A DNA stretch of 64,000 nt from JAIEOG01 sp964611895 (GCA_964611895.1 CAZTDN010000017.1:7263-71262); one strand, 5' to 3'; shown: positions 16,032-24,868, counted from the first letter of the stretch. Notes: a model not told the origin generated them from the letters alone. Made by a program: numbers and translations.

Positions 16032-18122
16032 GTGAAGCGATATTTGAGCGTGGGTTTGGGGCTGGTATTGGCGGGTGCGACTCCTGCTCTGGCTGAAGAC
16101 TCCCCCGAAACGCTGCCTGCCATCCGCGTGGAAGACGTCCGCGAGCGCTTAGAGCGCGCAGGGAAACTCAAAGACTCCATCAGCAAGACCGAAGTCATCA
16201 ACGATAAAAAAATCCAGCGTAAACAGGCCAAAACCCTGACCGAAGCCGTGCAGAACGAGCCCGGGATCGATGCCGCGACCGGGTGCTCGATTTGCGGGAT
16301 GAAACGCATCCAGATCAATGGGCTGCGTGGCGAGTACACCACCGTGCTGGTGGATGATGTCCCCGTGCATTCGACGGTATCGTCCTATTACGGCATGGAC
16401 GCACTGACAACCGCCGGGGTGGCTCGGGTGGAAGTCGCTCGAGGGGCCGGGGCGTCGCTCTTGGCGCCTGGGGCATTGGGAGGGGTGATCAATATCATTT
16501 CCCAAAAAGCGGTCGAAGACGGGTTGTTTTTTGATCTGGCCGGAGGCAATCAGTCTTATCGGACGCTTTCTCTTGTGGGCAATTCTGTCAGTGCTTCGGG
16601 CACACGTCGCACGACCGTATCTGCGCAACACAACCACCAAGGGCAATGGGACTCCGACGCCAATGGCGTCAATGAGTCGCCGCGCCTGGGGAACTACTCC
16701 CTGGGGTTGCGAATGTCGGACGACTTTTCCCCGAACGACAATCTCGATTTTCGGATTTCGTTTCATAAGTCCGACGTTTTGGGAGGGCCGATAGCGGACT
16801 TTGTTTTTCCAGCGGCTCTGCCGACGGGGTCCGTTTCGTTTGTGGATGGAGATGTTCGCAAACGTTATAACGGCGCGGCCAGCCAAACTATGGAAGCCGT
16901 GGAGTCCCAACGTTTTGAGGGAGTAGCTCGCCTCACGCATCGGTTCAGTGATTCTACCAACGCGGTCGTTACTGCGTCCGCGGCCAAGCAGACGCAGGAC
17001 TCCTTTTACGAGGGGGCTGACTATGCAAACTTTAATGAGACGCTTTACGCTGATGTCCGTGCGAACCATGCGTTTTCAGAGACACACTTCACCACGTTCG
17101 GTTTAGACGCTCGGCACGAAATTCTACGCTCGTTTTCCAATCAGTATTACTCTGTTTTGGGGAACGCAAAAGACGATTTCAACTTTCTATCAGCAGGTCT
17201 TTACGCTCAGGATGTGTGGACGCCGCATGCAGATTGGGAGATTTCAGCTGCGGTGCGATTGGATCGCCTGGCGGTAAACTGGTTGGGCCAAACGGCCAAG
17301 CAAAACGAAGTGGATCAGTTTGTGCTGGTGCCTCGACTGCACGTGCGATGGAACATGTCTAAAGAGTGGGTTTCTCGCCTGTCTATTGGCCAGGGGTACC
17401 GGGCTCCGTTGACGTTTTTTGAGTCGGAACATGGCATTTTGGACGAAGGGTTCGATATCCTAATCACAGACATCGAGCGATCTAACTCGGCTGTGTACTC
17501 GCTGTCGTTTGACAATGATCGCACTACAGCCACGACCTCTCTTGCTTGGACGGGCATTCGAAACCTGGCTTACGTCGACTTTCACACCGGGGGCAGGCCA
17601 CTGTTGTCCAATGCGCCGGGGCTGTACGACGTGTTTACCGCAGATATTGTAGCGGGATACCAGTTGACCCGGGCCCTGACTCTCGGCGCTAGTTACGAGC
17701 ACTTTTTCTACAGCGCAGGCTACAAAGCGCGGCTCCCTTTTGCCGCAGTAGAAGATCGTGCTCGAATGATGTTAGACATCGAAAGTGGCAAGTGGGACGT
17801 CAATCTCACTGCGACTTTAGTGGGGGCTCGAGATCTAGCGCCTTATGGCTATGGGGATCGGTACAATGTTTATTCGGCAGGGACTCCTTCGCAACCCAAG
17901 CTGACACGCTCGCCGCTGTTTATCACTGTTGACGGAAAAATGTCCTACCAGGCGACAAAGGATATTCAGTTGTACGGAGGAGTGAAGAATATTTTGGATT
18001 TTACTCAAGCGAGGGTGGAAAACGCTCTGTTTTTCGAGGCGGATGGAAATTACGACGTTATCCACTTATGGGGGCCGTTGCGTGGGCGAGAGTTTTTTGT
18101 GGGGATGAGCGCAAAGTTATGA
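16032..18122 (+). CDS. TonB-dependent outer-membrane receptor
   Basis: A 696-residue receptor for energised uptake across the outer membrane, with a signal peptide ending ATPALAED and a GTG start. The plug domain is clear: EVINDKKIQRKQAKTLTEAVQNEPGI as two short blocks, then the conserved LNGLR-like QINGLRGEYTTVLVDDVP, VEVARGAGASLL and GGVINIIS. A CSICG motif (about residue 83-87) sits at the start of the conserved block. The C-terminal 550 residues alternate in beta-barrel fashion and the chain ends in an aromatic-rich strand (REFFVGMSAKL). The ligand is unknown; the CxxC and the palindromic operator hint at a metal or metal complex. The gene overlaps the tonB gene by 4 bp (ATGA). Confidence 0.9.
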   Translation: MKRYLSVGLGLVLAGATPALAEDSPETLPAIRVEDVRERLERAGKLKDSISKTEVINDKKIQRKQAKTLTEAVQNEPGIDAATGCSICGMKRIQINGLRGEYTTVLVDDVPVHSTVSSYYGMDALTTAGVARVEVARGAGASLLAPGALGGVINIISQKAVEDGLFFDLAGGNQSYRTLSLVGNSVSASGTRRTTVSAQHNHQGQWDSDANGVNESPRLGNYSLGLRMSDDFSPNDNLDFRISFHKSDVLGGPIADFVFPAALPTGSVSFVDGDVRKRYNGAASQTMEAVESQRFEGVARLTHRFSDSTNAVVTASAAKQTQDSFYEGADYANFNETLYADVRANHAFSETHFTTFGLDARHEILRSFSNQYYSVLGNAKDDFNFLSAGLYAQDVWTPHADWEISAAVRLDRLAVNWLGQTAKQNEVDQFVLVPRLHVRWNMSKEWVSRLSIGQGYRAPLTFFESEHGILDEGFDILITDIERSNSAVYSLSFDNDRTTATTSLAWTGIRNLAYVDFHTGGRPLLSNAPGLYDVFTADIVAGYQLTRALTLGASYEHFFYSAGYKARLPFAAVEDRARMMLDIESGKWDVNLTATLVGARDLAPYGYGDRYNVYSAGTPSQPKLTRSPLFITVDGKMSYQATKDIQLYGGVKNILDFTQARVENALFFEADGNYDVIHLWGPLRGREFFVGMSAKL

Positions 18123-18730
18123 TGGTGCTGCAGCGAAGCCGCTGGGGGTTGGGATCCTCGCTAGTCAGTTCTTTAGTGGGCCATGGCTTGGTCTTGAGTG
18201 GCGTTCTTGCGGGATGGGAATGGGCTTCGCGAAGGGCGGTGTTTCCTGCGGATGCAGTGGAGGTTTCGTTGGGGGAGATTTCGCTTTCCGCGGGTGCGCA
18301 CAAGGCCGTTGCGAGTCGGAACGAACCCGTGCTTCCGGAGGGTGACGGAGAACGATTGAAGTCCAAACCTCAGCCCAATTCTGCCGCACAAGCCGTGGGG
18401 CAGGGGGGGGACACGGCGCAGTCTCAAGGGGCGATCGCTTCGGAGTGGGATCAGTACCGGATGCGGCTGCGCGAAAGAATCCACGAAGCGTTGGTGTATC
18501 CACGGGTTTCAAAAAACTTGGGTGAGTCTGGACGGGTGACCGTGGCGGTGAGTGTGTTGCGTGATGGGGCGATTTCTGAAGTCCGTATTGCCGAGCCCTC
18601 TGCTTACGATCGATTGAATTTGGCTGCAATAGACACAGTCCGTCGTGTTGCTCGCCTGGACCCGTTGCCCAAGAGCTACGGCGCCGACAAATACAACGCC
18701 CTGGTTCCCATCGACTTTAGCCTGCATTAG
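18119..18730 (+). CDS. TonB-family energy-transducing protein
   Basis: A 203-residue periplasm-spanning protein that passes proton-motive-force energy to the receptor encoded just upstream. ATG 18119 overlaps the receptor stop codon (ATGA). The N-terminal membrane helix (about residues 13-33) carries SLVGH, matching the Ser-xxx-His face that contacts ExbB/ExbD in TonB. A Pro/Gln-rich linker follows, and then a TonB C-terminal domain (about 125-200) with YPRVSKNLGESGRVTVAVSV and a DGAISEVRI segment. The linker is shorter and less proline-rich than in E. coli TonB. No exbB or exbD gene is present in the window, so it must use ones encoded elsewhere. Confidence 0.85.
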   Translation: MMVLQRSRWGLGSSLVSSLVGHGLVLSGVLAGWEWASRRAVFPADAVEVSLGEISLSAGAHKAVASRNEPVLPEGDGERLKSKPQPNSAAQAVGQGGDTAQSQGAIASEWDQYRMRLRERIHEALVYPRVSKNLGESGRVTVAVSVLRDGAISEVRIAEPSAYDRLNLAAIDTVRRVARLDPLPKSYGADKYNALVPIDFSLH

Positions 18731-18732
18731 GG

Positions 18733-18830
18733 AGGTACGCGGTACCTTTTTCAAAAGGTACCGCGTACCTGACCCTCCAAAAGGTACCGCGTACCTGACC
18801 CTCCAAAAGGTACCGCGTACCTGACCCTCA
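18733..18830. repeat. Palindromic GGTACSCGSTACC tandem-repeat array
   Basis: Three head-to-tail copies of a 26-bp unit (18753-18778, 18779-18804, 18805-18830) differ only in the last base. Each contains GGTACCGCGTACCT. An inverted copy of the first 18 bases (18733-18750) sits just upstream with a 2-base spacer, making a perfect 18-bp hairpin with the first direct copy. It starts two bases after the tonB stop codon and could act as an mRNA 3' stem-loop. A related palindrome occurs at 25561-25608. Confidence 0.8.
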
Positions 18831-18885
18831 CGAAAACAGCGTTTTACGCCGATAAGTCAGGATAGGTTTTTGAGCTTATTCTGCT

Positions 18886-20307
18886 ATGGAACGACACGGC
18901 GCAGCGCAACCCCATTCTCCTTCGCATACTGCCTCGCAACCCGCAGTCCCGCTGCGCTTGGCGCGTCGCCCGAACTCTCGCGTTCAGCTAGCACGCAATA
19001 TCCGCATCTCACTCACTGAAGGCTCGGCATTTAGTTTGATGGTTGGCGTGGGAGAGACTTATCTCCCAGCATTCCTACTCTGGATGGGACTGGGAAATGT
19101 CGCAGCGGGCCTCATCACGACTCTTCCCATGCTCGCCGGATCTTGTCTGCAGCTCGTCGCTCCGTTCATGGTACAGCGCTTGGGCTCGTATCGACGTTGG
19201 GTACTAGTGGGCACGTCGATCCAAGGCCTGAGTTTTATTCCCCTGATTGCCTGCGCTCTCGTCGGCAAATTGCCCCTGTGGATCGCATTTGCTTGTGCGT
19301 CGGTGTATTGGTCAGGTGGGCTAGGAGCCAGTGGCGCTTGGAATAGTTGGATGGGCACTCTCATTCCTCCTTCTGTTCAGGTGGGCTTTTTCACCAAGCG
19401 CACTCGGATCACGCAGGGCATGGTATTTGTTGGGTTTGCCCTGGGAGCTTTGGTGCTGCACGAAGTTCCCCGCTACGCCGATAAGAGTTGGGCCTTTGTC
19501 GCCATATTTTCGATCGCCTTTTTCTGCCGATTTTTTTCCGTTTATTGGTTGAGTCGACAAAGCGAACCCGTGTTCCCCTCCCGCATGGCTAGCCAGCGGT
19601 TCGGAATGCAGGAATTTTTTCATCGCCTCAGCCGCAACCATGAACAGGGCAGGCTGTTTACGTACATGCTTTCGGTCACCTTTTCGGCGCATCTGGCAGC
19701 CCCCTTCTTTACGGCGTACATGCTCAGCGACATGAAGCTTTCTTACACTGCTTACGCTGTATTAATTGCGTGTTCCTACACAGCCAAGGTTTTGGCTATT
19801 CCGTTCTTTGGCAAGCTTGCCGGTCGCAAAGGCACGCGGCCTTTGCTCACTCTGGGTGGCTATGGGATCGTCCTGCTGCCCGTGCTTTGGTTGGTTTCCC
19901 ATCACTACGGATACCTCATGGCACTGCAAGCGCTATCGGGTTTTACTTGGGGTGCGTACGAACTGGCCTCGCTGCTTTTGATCTGGGAGTTGGTCAAAGT
20001 AGAAGAGCGCACCTGTGCCATGACGACGTATAATCTGTGCAGTGCAGCTGCGATGAGCGCGGGAAGTTTGATCGGCGGATTCTTGCTCAGTAGTTTTGGG
20101 TCAGGTGCTTCTGCCTTTGTAGCGGTGTTTTTTCTCTCTACCTTTGCGCGAGGCGGTACCCTATTTCTCCTCAAAGGCATTGCACACCACCGCTACCCTC
20201 GCATTCCCTTTGCGTTGCGCGTACTCTCCATTCGTCCCGCCGCGGGCTTTTTGGCGTTCATCGCGATGGCCCCGTTTCGTCGCATAAGGCGTTCCAAGGT
20301 CGACTGA
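18886..20307 (+). CDS. Major facilitator superfamily transporter
   Basis: A 473-residue membrane protein with about ten to twelve hydrophobic helices after a polar, His/Pro/Arg-rich N-terminal tail of some 38 residues. GLGNVAAGLITTLPMLAGS and a second-half counterpart (FFGKLAGRKGTRPLLTLGG, with the GxxxxRxGxR-like loop of MFS proteins) support the assignment. WNSWMGTLIPPSVQVGFFTKR in the middle is typical of an uncharacterised MFS subgroup. The substrate cannot be inferred. It precedes the sugar-biosynthesis genes but has its own start region and may be unrelated to them. No Shine-Dalgarno sequence is seen before the ATG. Confidence 0.8.
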   Translation: MERHGAAQPHSPSHTASQPAVPLRLARRPNSRVQLARNIRISLTEGSAFSLMVGVGETYLPAFLLWMGLGNVAAGLITTLPMLAGSCLQLVAPFMVQRLGSYRRWVLVGTSIQGLSFIPLIACALVGKLPLWIAFACASVYWSGGLGASGAWNSWMGTLIPPSVQVGFFTKRTRITQGMVFVGFALGALVLHEVPRYADKSWAFVAIFSIAFFCRFFSVYWLSRQSEPVFPSRMASQRFGMQEFFHRLSRNHEQGRLFTYMLSVTFSAHLAAPFFTAYMLSDMKLSYTAYAVLIACSYTAKVLAIPFFGKLAGRKGTRPLLTLGGYGIVLLPVLWLVSHHYGYLMALQALSGFTWGAYELASLLLIWELVKVEERTCAMTTYNLCSAAAMSAGSLIGGFLLSSFGSGASAFVAVFFLSTFARGGTLFLLKGIAHHRYPRIPFALRVLSIRPAAGFLAFIAMAPFRRIRRSKVD

Positions 20308-20313
20308 CTTTGC

Positions 20314-20319
20314 TATACT
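20314..20319 (+). promoter_or_regulatory. -10 hexamer TATACT, leaderless configuration
   Basis: TATACT ends 7 nt before ATG 20327. Transcription is therefore expected at the start codon, and no Shine-Dalgarno sequence is present. This would drive the C-methyltransferase and rfbC. Confidence 0.55.
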
Positions 20320-20326
20320 CTGGGGC

Positions 20327-21556
20327 ATGTCCTCTTCCTGTCGTTTGTGCACATCCGAGCTAACTCAGAGCGTCGTGGATCTGGGCCTTACACCACTGGC
20401 TAATTCCTACGTCCAACCGGATCAAGTCGATAAACAAGAAGTGTTTTTCCCGCTCCACGCCAAAGTCTGCCAGAGTTGTTGGCTGGTCCAAGTTCCAGAA
20501 CTGCAGTCAGCGGCTTCTATTTTTGAAGACTACGCGTATTTTTCTTCGTTTAGCGATAGCTGGGTGGAGCACGCAAAGCGCTACTCACAGAAGATGGTTC
20601 AAAGGTTGGGGTTGAGTTCCAGTTCTTTTGTGGTCGAACTTGCGAGCAATGATGGGTATCTGCTCAAGCATTTTCAGGCCGAACATATCCCCTGTCTTGG
20701 GATTGAACCCGCTCGGAATGTCGCCAAAGCTGCGCAGGATGCGGGCATTCCTACTCTGGTGGAGTTTTTCACCGAAGCTCTGGCCCATAAACTCGCGCAA
20801 GAAGGCAAGTCCGCCGACCTGATCGCCGCTAACAATGTGCTCGCGCAAGTACCCAACCTACTCGATTTCTGTCGAGGCATTGCCGCTCTGCTAAAACAAG
20901 ATGGGGTGGTGACGGTGGAGTTTCCCCACTTGCTCAGGACGCTCGAGGGTAATGAATTTGATACGGTTTATCACGAGCACTTTTCGTATTTTTCTTTTCA
21001 TTCCGCAGAAAGAGCCTTTGCTCAGTGTGGAATTCGGCTTTTTGACGTTGAAGAATTGCCCACCCACGGTGGGAGCTTGCGCCTGTATGGCTGTTTAGCG
21101 TCGAGTACAAAGTACGCGCCAAGCCCTCAGGTGGAGAATATCAAACTCCGCGAAGTACAGGCCGGACTTTTGGAATTGCAAACCTACACTTGTTTTCACG
21201 AACGTGTCGAAACCGTCAAACGAGAGTTTCTGCGATTTTTGATTGCTGCAAAGGAACAAGGAAAAACGGTGGCAGCTTACGGAGCACCAGCAAAAGGAAA
21301 TACCTTGCTCAATTTCTGTGGGATCAAACGCGATTTCATTTCGTATACCGTGGATCGCAATCCTCACAAACAGGGGTGTTACTTGCCAGGGAGCCGAATT
21401 CCCATTTTTGGCACTGAAAAAATTGCGCAGACTCGGCCAGATTACCTGGTGATCTTGCCTTGGAATTTGGCTGACGAAATCATTTCCCAATGCGCTTATA
21501 TACGCCAGTGGGGGGGACGGTTTGTGATCCCCATCCCGCAGCTCACTGTCTTATGA
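20327..21556 (+). CDS. NDP-sugar C-methyltransferase (zinc-binding N-terminal domain)
   Basis: A 409-residue SAM-dependent enzyme that adds a methyl branch to a keto-deoxysugar nucleotide, as TylCIII does. The N-terminal zinc-binding domain is evident: CRLC at residues 4-7 and a second pair in CQSC near 52-55 (PF08421 type). A Rossmann SAM-binding core follows (VVELASNDGYLLKHF, LGIEPARNVAKAA). The C-terminal domain (about 255-409) carries KTVAAYGAPAKGNTLLNF and a DRNPHKQGCYLPGSRIPI block (PF08484). It heads a gene run with a 3,5-epimerase and a cytidylyltransferase. Together these point to a branched, probably CDP- or dTDP-linked 6-deoxysugar for the O-antigen. Confidence 0.88.
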   Translation: MSSSCRLCTSELTQSVVDLGLTPLANSYVQPDQVDKQEVFFPLHAKVCQSCWLVQVPELQSAASIFEDYAYFSSFSDSWVEHAKRYSQKMVQRLGLSSSSFVVELASNDGYLLKHFQAEHIPCLGIEPARNVAKAAQDAGIPTLVEFFTEALAHKLAQEGKSADLIAANNVLAQVPNLLDFCRGIAALLKQDGVVTVEFPHLLRTLEGNEFDTVYHEHFSYFSFHSAERAFAQCGIRLFDVEELPTHGGSLRLYGCLASSTKYAPSPQVENIKLREVQAGLLELQTYTCFHERVETVKREFLRFLIAAKEQGKTVAAYGAPAKGNTLLNFCGIKRDFISYTVDRNPHKQGCYLPGSRIPIFGTEKIAQTRPDYLVILPWNLADEIISQCAYIRQWGGRFVIPIPQLTVL

Positions 21557-22074
21557 AGGTCCAATCCACGCGAATTCAGGGCGCCCACCTAATCGAATTG
21601 GAACGAATAGAAGATGCACGGGGTTTTTTTGCACGTAGTTGGTGCCGGGAGGAGTTTCACAAAGCAGGTCTAAACGCGGAGCTCGCCCAGTGCAGCGTTT
21701 CGTACAATCATCTGGCCGGAACATTGCGTGGTCTGCACTACCAGGCCGACCCTCATGGAGAAACCAAACTCGTTCGCTGCACTCGAGGCCGTATCTTTGA
21801 TGTCCTGGTAGATCTTCGCGAGGGGTCCACCTCGTTTGGGCAGTGGCAAGCATTTGAGCTCAACGAATCTAACCATACAGCGCTCTACATCCCGCCCGGA
21901 ATCGCGCACGGATTTCAGACTTTAGTCGACGGGACCGAGGTCTTTTACCAAATGTCCGATCCCTACGTTCCTGATGCAGCGCGCACGGTTTATTGGAATG
22001 ACGCGCGGTTCTCCATTCCTTGGCCGATTCCCCGCCCGATTCTCTCAGAAAAAGATCGTGGGAATAGCGCTTAG
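21553..22074 (+). CDS. rfbC: dTDP-4-dehydrorhamnose 3,5-epimerase family protein
   Basis: A 173-residue cupin-fold epimerase of the RmlC type. The start ATG overlaps the upstream stop codon (ATGA). Family landmarks are present: RGFFARSWCREEF, SVSYNHLAGTLRGLHYQ with the catalytic His of RGLHYQ, KLVRCTRGRIFDVLVDLR, and YIPPGIAHGFQTL. Length matches RmlC (about 180). The linked sugar genes suggest that it epimerises a 4-keto-6-deoxy nucleotide sugar; whether the carrier is dTDP or CDP is open, because an RfbF-type cytidylyltransferase follows. No rmlA, rmlB or rmlD gene is in the window. Confidence 0.88.
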   Translation: MKVQSTRIQGAHLIELERIEDARGFFARSWCREEFHKAGLNAELAQCSVSYNHLAGTLRGLHYQADPHGETKLVRCTRGRIFDVLVDLREGSTSFGQWQAFELNESNHTALYIPPGIAHGFQTLVDGTEVFYQMSDPYVPDAARTVYWNDARFSIPWPIPRPILSEKDRGNSA

Positions 22075-22086
22075 GGTTTGGTTTGG

Positions 22087-22092
22087 TATAAT
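22087..22092 (+). promoter_or_regulatory. -10 hexamer TATAAT, leaderless configuration
   Basis: A consensus TATAAT ends 6 nt before GTG 22099. It lies just after the rfbC stop codon, suggesting an internal promoter for the cytidylyltransferase. No Shine-Dalgarno sequence is present and no good -35 is seen. Confidence 0.55.
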
Positions 22093-22098
22093 TTACCC

Positions 22099-22986
22099 GT
22101 GCTAAACACCGCTTCCGTTCCCGTCTTTATACTGGCAGGGGGCTATGGCACGCGCATTTCTGAAGAGTCTCAGTTCAAACCCAAGCCCATGATCGAAGTC
22201 GGGGGAATCCCCATCTTGGTGCACATCATGCGGCACTATTACGCTCACGGGTTTAATAATTTCATCATCTGCGCGGGCTATAAAGCCGTCGAAATCAAAA
22301 AGTACTTCATGTACTACCAAGTGCTCCATAACGATTTGGACATGGATCATCGTGTGTCATTCGACGAAGCCTGGAAGTTTTCCGAGAGTGAATCCACACA
22401 GGAAAAATGGAGAGTCCGCGTTCTGGACACTGGACTCAACACCATGACCGGCGGTCGGATCGGAAAAGCGATCAAGGCCGTCGCCCGTAGCGAAAGTTTT
22501 GAGCACTTTGCCGTAACGTATGGGGATGGATTGTCCGACGTCGATCTCCGCAGAGAGTTGGATTTTCACCAGCTGCACGGAAGAATCGGAACCGTCCTGG
22601 GAGTGAAGAACTACGCTCGGTACGGAGAACTCAGCACGGGCGAGAATGGGGTGGTGAGGTCGTTTCTCGAAAAGCCCGAAGACAAACAAGGTTTTATTAA
22701 CGGCGGTTTCTTTTTCTTTCGTAGAGGGTTTGAAGCGCTATTGTCCGCCGACGAAAGTCTAGTTTTGGAGCGCGAACCGTTGATGAAGCTGGCGGCCCAA
22801 GGCGAATTGCGGTTTTACCGTCACTTGGGTTTCTGGCACGCCATGGACACGCTGCGCGATCGGATGACTTTGGAAAAAAAGTGGGCGGAGGGAGACGCTC
22901 CTTGGGTGCCCCGATCAGCACACTTCCCAGAGAAGGCTCAAGGGAATTCTAATGAACAGCCCCATGAAAATTCTCATCACAGGTAA
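22099..22986 (+). CDS. rfbF: Glucose-1-phosphate cytidylyltransferase-like
   Basis: A 295-residue nucleotidyltransferase. RfbF makes CDP-glucose from CTP and glucose-1-phosphate, the entry to CDP-linked 3,6-dideoxy and related sugars. The signature FILAGGYGTRISEESQFKPKPMI is recognisable in two parts: LAGGYGTR, and KPKPMIEVGG with the catalytic lysines. Further landmarks are a YGDGLSDVDL metal-binding segment and FINGGFFFFRRGF. GTG 22099 was chosen because of the TATAAT 6 nt upstream and family alignment; a TTG at 22078 would add seven residues. The C-terminus (about 25 polar residues, His/Asn-rich) extends past the family end and overlaps the next gene by 35 bp. Confidence 0.88.
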   Translation: MLNTASVPVFILAGGYGTRISEESQFKPKPMIEVGGIPILVHIMRHYYAHGFNNFIICAGYKAVEIKKYFMYYQVLHNDLDMDHRVSFDEAWKFSESESTQEKWRVRVLDTGLNTMTGGRIGKAIKAVARSESFEHFAVTYGDGLSDVDLRRELDFHQLHGRIGTVLGVKNYARYGELSTGENGVVRSFLEKPEDKQGFINGGFFFFRRGFEALLSADESLVLEREPLMKLAAQGELRFYRHLGFWHAMDTLRDRMTLEKKWAEGDAPWVPRSAHFPEKAQGNSNEQPHENSHHR

Positions 22987-24004
22987 TCAAGGATACTTGG
23001 GCCCTGTGGTGTGCCGCCACCTACGCGAGGCATTGCCGCAGGCTCGTCTCATAGGATTCGACACCGGCTATTTCAAAGACTGCTACACTGTCAAAACGCT
23101 TACTCGCCTAGAGAGACCTCACGAGCAAGTGGAGGGTGATGTCCGCCACTTTCCGGCGGCATTGCTCAAAGGGGTCGACGCCGTCTTGCATCTGGCTGCG
23201 ATATCCAATGATCCTATGGGCAAACAGTTTGAAAAGGCGACTCTTGAAGTCAACTACGAGTCTTCCGTATCGTTGGCGACGCTGGCAAAACAAAAAGGAG
23301 TTGGGCGGTTTGTCTTTGCTTCGAGTTGCAGTGTGTATGGAATAGATGACGGTACTTTGAAAAGTGAGCAATCTTCCATTCACCCCCTTTCGGCTTATGC
23401 TCAGTCCAAGACGCGGTCTGAGGAAAAACTTGCAACGCTTGCGGATTCTGGCTTTTCGGTGACCGCACTTCGGTTCGCAACGGCCTGTGGATTTTCGCCC
23501 AGGTGTCGGCTCGATTTGGTGCTGAACGATTTTGTTGCCTCTGCCTTGTCTCACGGCAAAATCACGTTACTGAGTGACGGGACTCCTTGGAGACCACTGA
23601 TTCACGTGGGAGATATGGCCCGCGCGATGGAGTGGGCACTTTGTCGCACGGGTGGACCCGCATTTCTAGCGTTGAACGCTGGCAGTCGAAAGTGGAACTA
23701 TCAAGTAAAGGAGCTTGCGCAGGCGGTTTCCGAACGAGTGGGGCGTGTTCCCGTTGAGCTCAAGTCCGACGCCGGTCCGGACAAGCGTTCTTATCGTGTG
23801 GATTTCAGCCTATTTGAAAAGTTTGCTCCCCATCACCAGCCCAAGTGGACACTCGCTGCTGCAATCGATGATTTAGTTCAGGGGCTGAAGCCTGTGATCT
23901 CCAAGGGCATGGACATTCGTGCTTCGGAGTACGTGCGGCTCAATGTGCTGTCTCAATTAATGGGCGCGCAGCAAATCGACGCCAATCTAAACTGGATCCG
24001 CTAG
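22952..24004 (+). CDS. NAD-dependent sugar epimerase/dehydratase
   Basis: A 350-residue extended short-chain dehydrogenase acting on nucleotide sugars. The Rossmann motif ITGNQGYLG (TGxxGxxG with Gln), an acidic residue after the second strand (GFDTGYF), AVLHLAAISNDP, catalytic FASSCSVYG and SAYAQSK (YxxxK) are all visible. ATG 22952 lies inside the end of rfbF (35 bp overlap); ATG 22964 is an alternative start four codons on. Presumably it finishes the sugar begun by RfbF and the C-methyltransferase. The exact reaction is not readable from sequence. The 3' end overlaps the convergent PhyH gene by 18 bp. Confidence 0.85.
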   Translation: MNSPMKILITGNQGYLGPVVCRHLREALPQARLIGFDTGYFKDCYTVKTLTRLERPHEQVEGDVRHFPAALLKGVDAVLHLAAISNDPMGKQFEKATLEVNYESSVSLATLAKQKGVGRFVFASSCSVYGIDDGTLKSEQSSIHPLSAYAQSKTRSEEKLATLADSGFSVTALRFATACGFSPRCRLDLVLNDFVASALSHGKITLLSDGTPWRPLIHVGDMARAMEWALCRTGGPAFLALNAGSRKWNYQVKELAQAVSERVGRVPVELKSDAGPDKRSYRVDFSLFEKFAPHHQPKWTLAAAIDDLVQGLKPVISKGMDIRASEYVRLNVLSQLMGAQQIDANLNWIR

Positions 24005-24856
24005 TTCCGGCGTGTAGGGTACCAAGAGCTCCGGGTGATGATCCGCAAAGCTCTTGCCGTGTGCATAAGATTTGGGCCAGCCCATGCGGATGCCGGTTTC
24101 TTCTTGGAAATTAAACCACCGTATCTGCATCGACCACCGGGTGAGAGCGCTCTGGTTGAGCGAGGAACCGTGAATCACTAAAAAGTCGGCGATGAGCAGG
24201 TCGCCGAGCTCCAAAAGAGGGGCAGACTGTTTGTACCGCGCAAGAATCCGTCTCTCATCAACGATACGAAGCGCGGTTCCATAGCGAGTGGTATTGAAAG
24301 CGTGCGAATTGCCAGCTGGGGAAGTTACCGGGAGCAAGCCGGCTTTTTGAGAGCCATGGCAGACCTTAACCGGTCCAAGTTCCGGAGTCATGGCGCGAAG
24401 GGGGCTCCACATCACCACCCCATCGAGGCTGCGCATGTGCCCGTGATAGTCCTGGTGCCAGCCAGTTAAAAAATCGGTTTCTCCTGGATTGTCCATGCGG
24501 ATGCCGCACCCACGATCCACTACGCCTACCAGGTCCGTTGCCCGCAGGGCTTTCATGAGTTTTTCATTTTTCTCGTTCGCAGCGAGACGCAAGAACGCGG
24601 GAACTTGCTTGACGGCATCGTATATTTCCGCGCCGATGGCGCGATCTTTTTGTAAGAGTTTAAGGTAGCCGTCGTCAAAACTCTCCAGGGAAAAAGGGGC
24701 CTGAGTATGATCGACGGAGTATTTCCTCAGGCATATGCCGATGATGGAGTGGATAGTTTTCAGAATAGGGGCGATTTCTTTTTCGACGTCATAAACCCCT
24801 TTGAGGAGTATGAAACCATCTTCTTCAAATCGAGCGCGATCCGAGGGAGTGAGCAT
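23987..24856 (-). CDS. Phytanoyl-CoA dioxygenase (PhyH) family protein
   Basis: A 289-residue Fe(II)/2-oxoglutarate-dependent oxygenase. The iron ligands are visible: HxD in GWHQDYHGH (about residues 144-152) and the distal His in FLVIHGSSLNQS, followed by the 2-oxoglutarate-binding arginine region (TRWSMQIRWF). Such enzymes hydroxylate many small molecules. Set among sugar and methyltransferase genes, it may hydroxylate a glycan building block, but that is inference from neighbours. The ATG at 24856 follows a TAAAAT box by 6 nt, with CAGACA 17 bp further upstream, and lacks a Shine-Dalgarno sequence. It is divergent from the methyltransferase gene. Confidence 0.8.
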   Translation of the reverse strand: MLTPSDRARFEEDGFILLKGVYDVEKEIAPILKTIHSIIGICLRKYSVDHTQAPFSLESFDDGYLKLLQKDRAIGAEIYDAVKQVPAFLRLAANEKNEKLMKALRATDLVGVVDRGCGIRMDNPGETDFLTGWHQDYHGHMRSLDGVVMWSPLRAMTPELGPVKVCHGSQKAGLLPVTSPAGNSHAFNTTRYGTALRIVDERRILARYKQSAPLLELGDLLIADFLVIHGSSLNQSALTRWSMQIRWFNFQEETGIRMGWPKSYAHGKSFADHHPELLVPYTPELADPV

Positions 24857-24862
24857 GCGCTT

Positions 24863-24868
24863 ATTTTA
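24863..24868 (-). promoter_or_regulatory. -10 hexamer TAAAAT, leaderless configuration
   Basis: On the minus strand TAAAAT ends 6 nt before the PhyH start ATG. A -35-like CAGACA lies 17 bp upstream of it. No Shine-Dalgarno sequence is present. Confidence 0.5.

Noticed and set aside
16149..17069. Minus-strand open frame of 306 codons
   Set aside because: Antisense to the conserved plug and barrel of the TonB receptor, with no motif of its own.
18753..18830. Three regular repeats read as a CRISPR array
   Set aside because: The units abut with no variable spacers, are palindromic across their length, and no cas gene is near.
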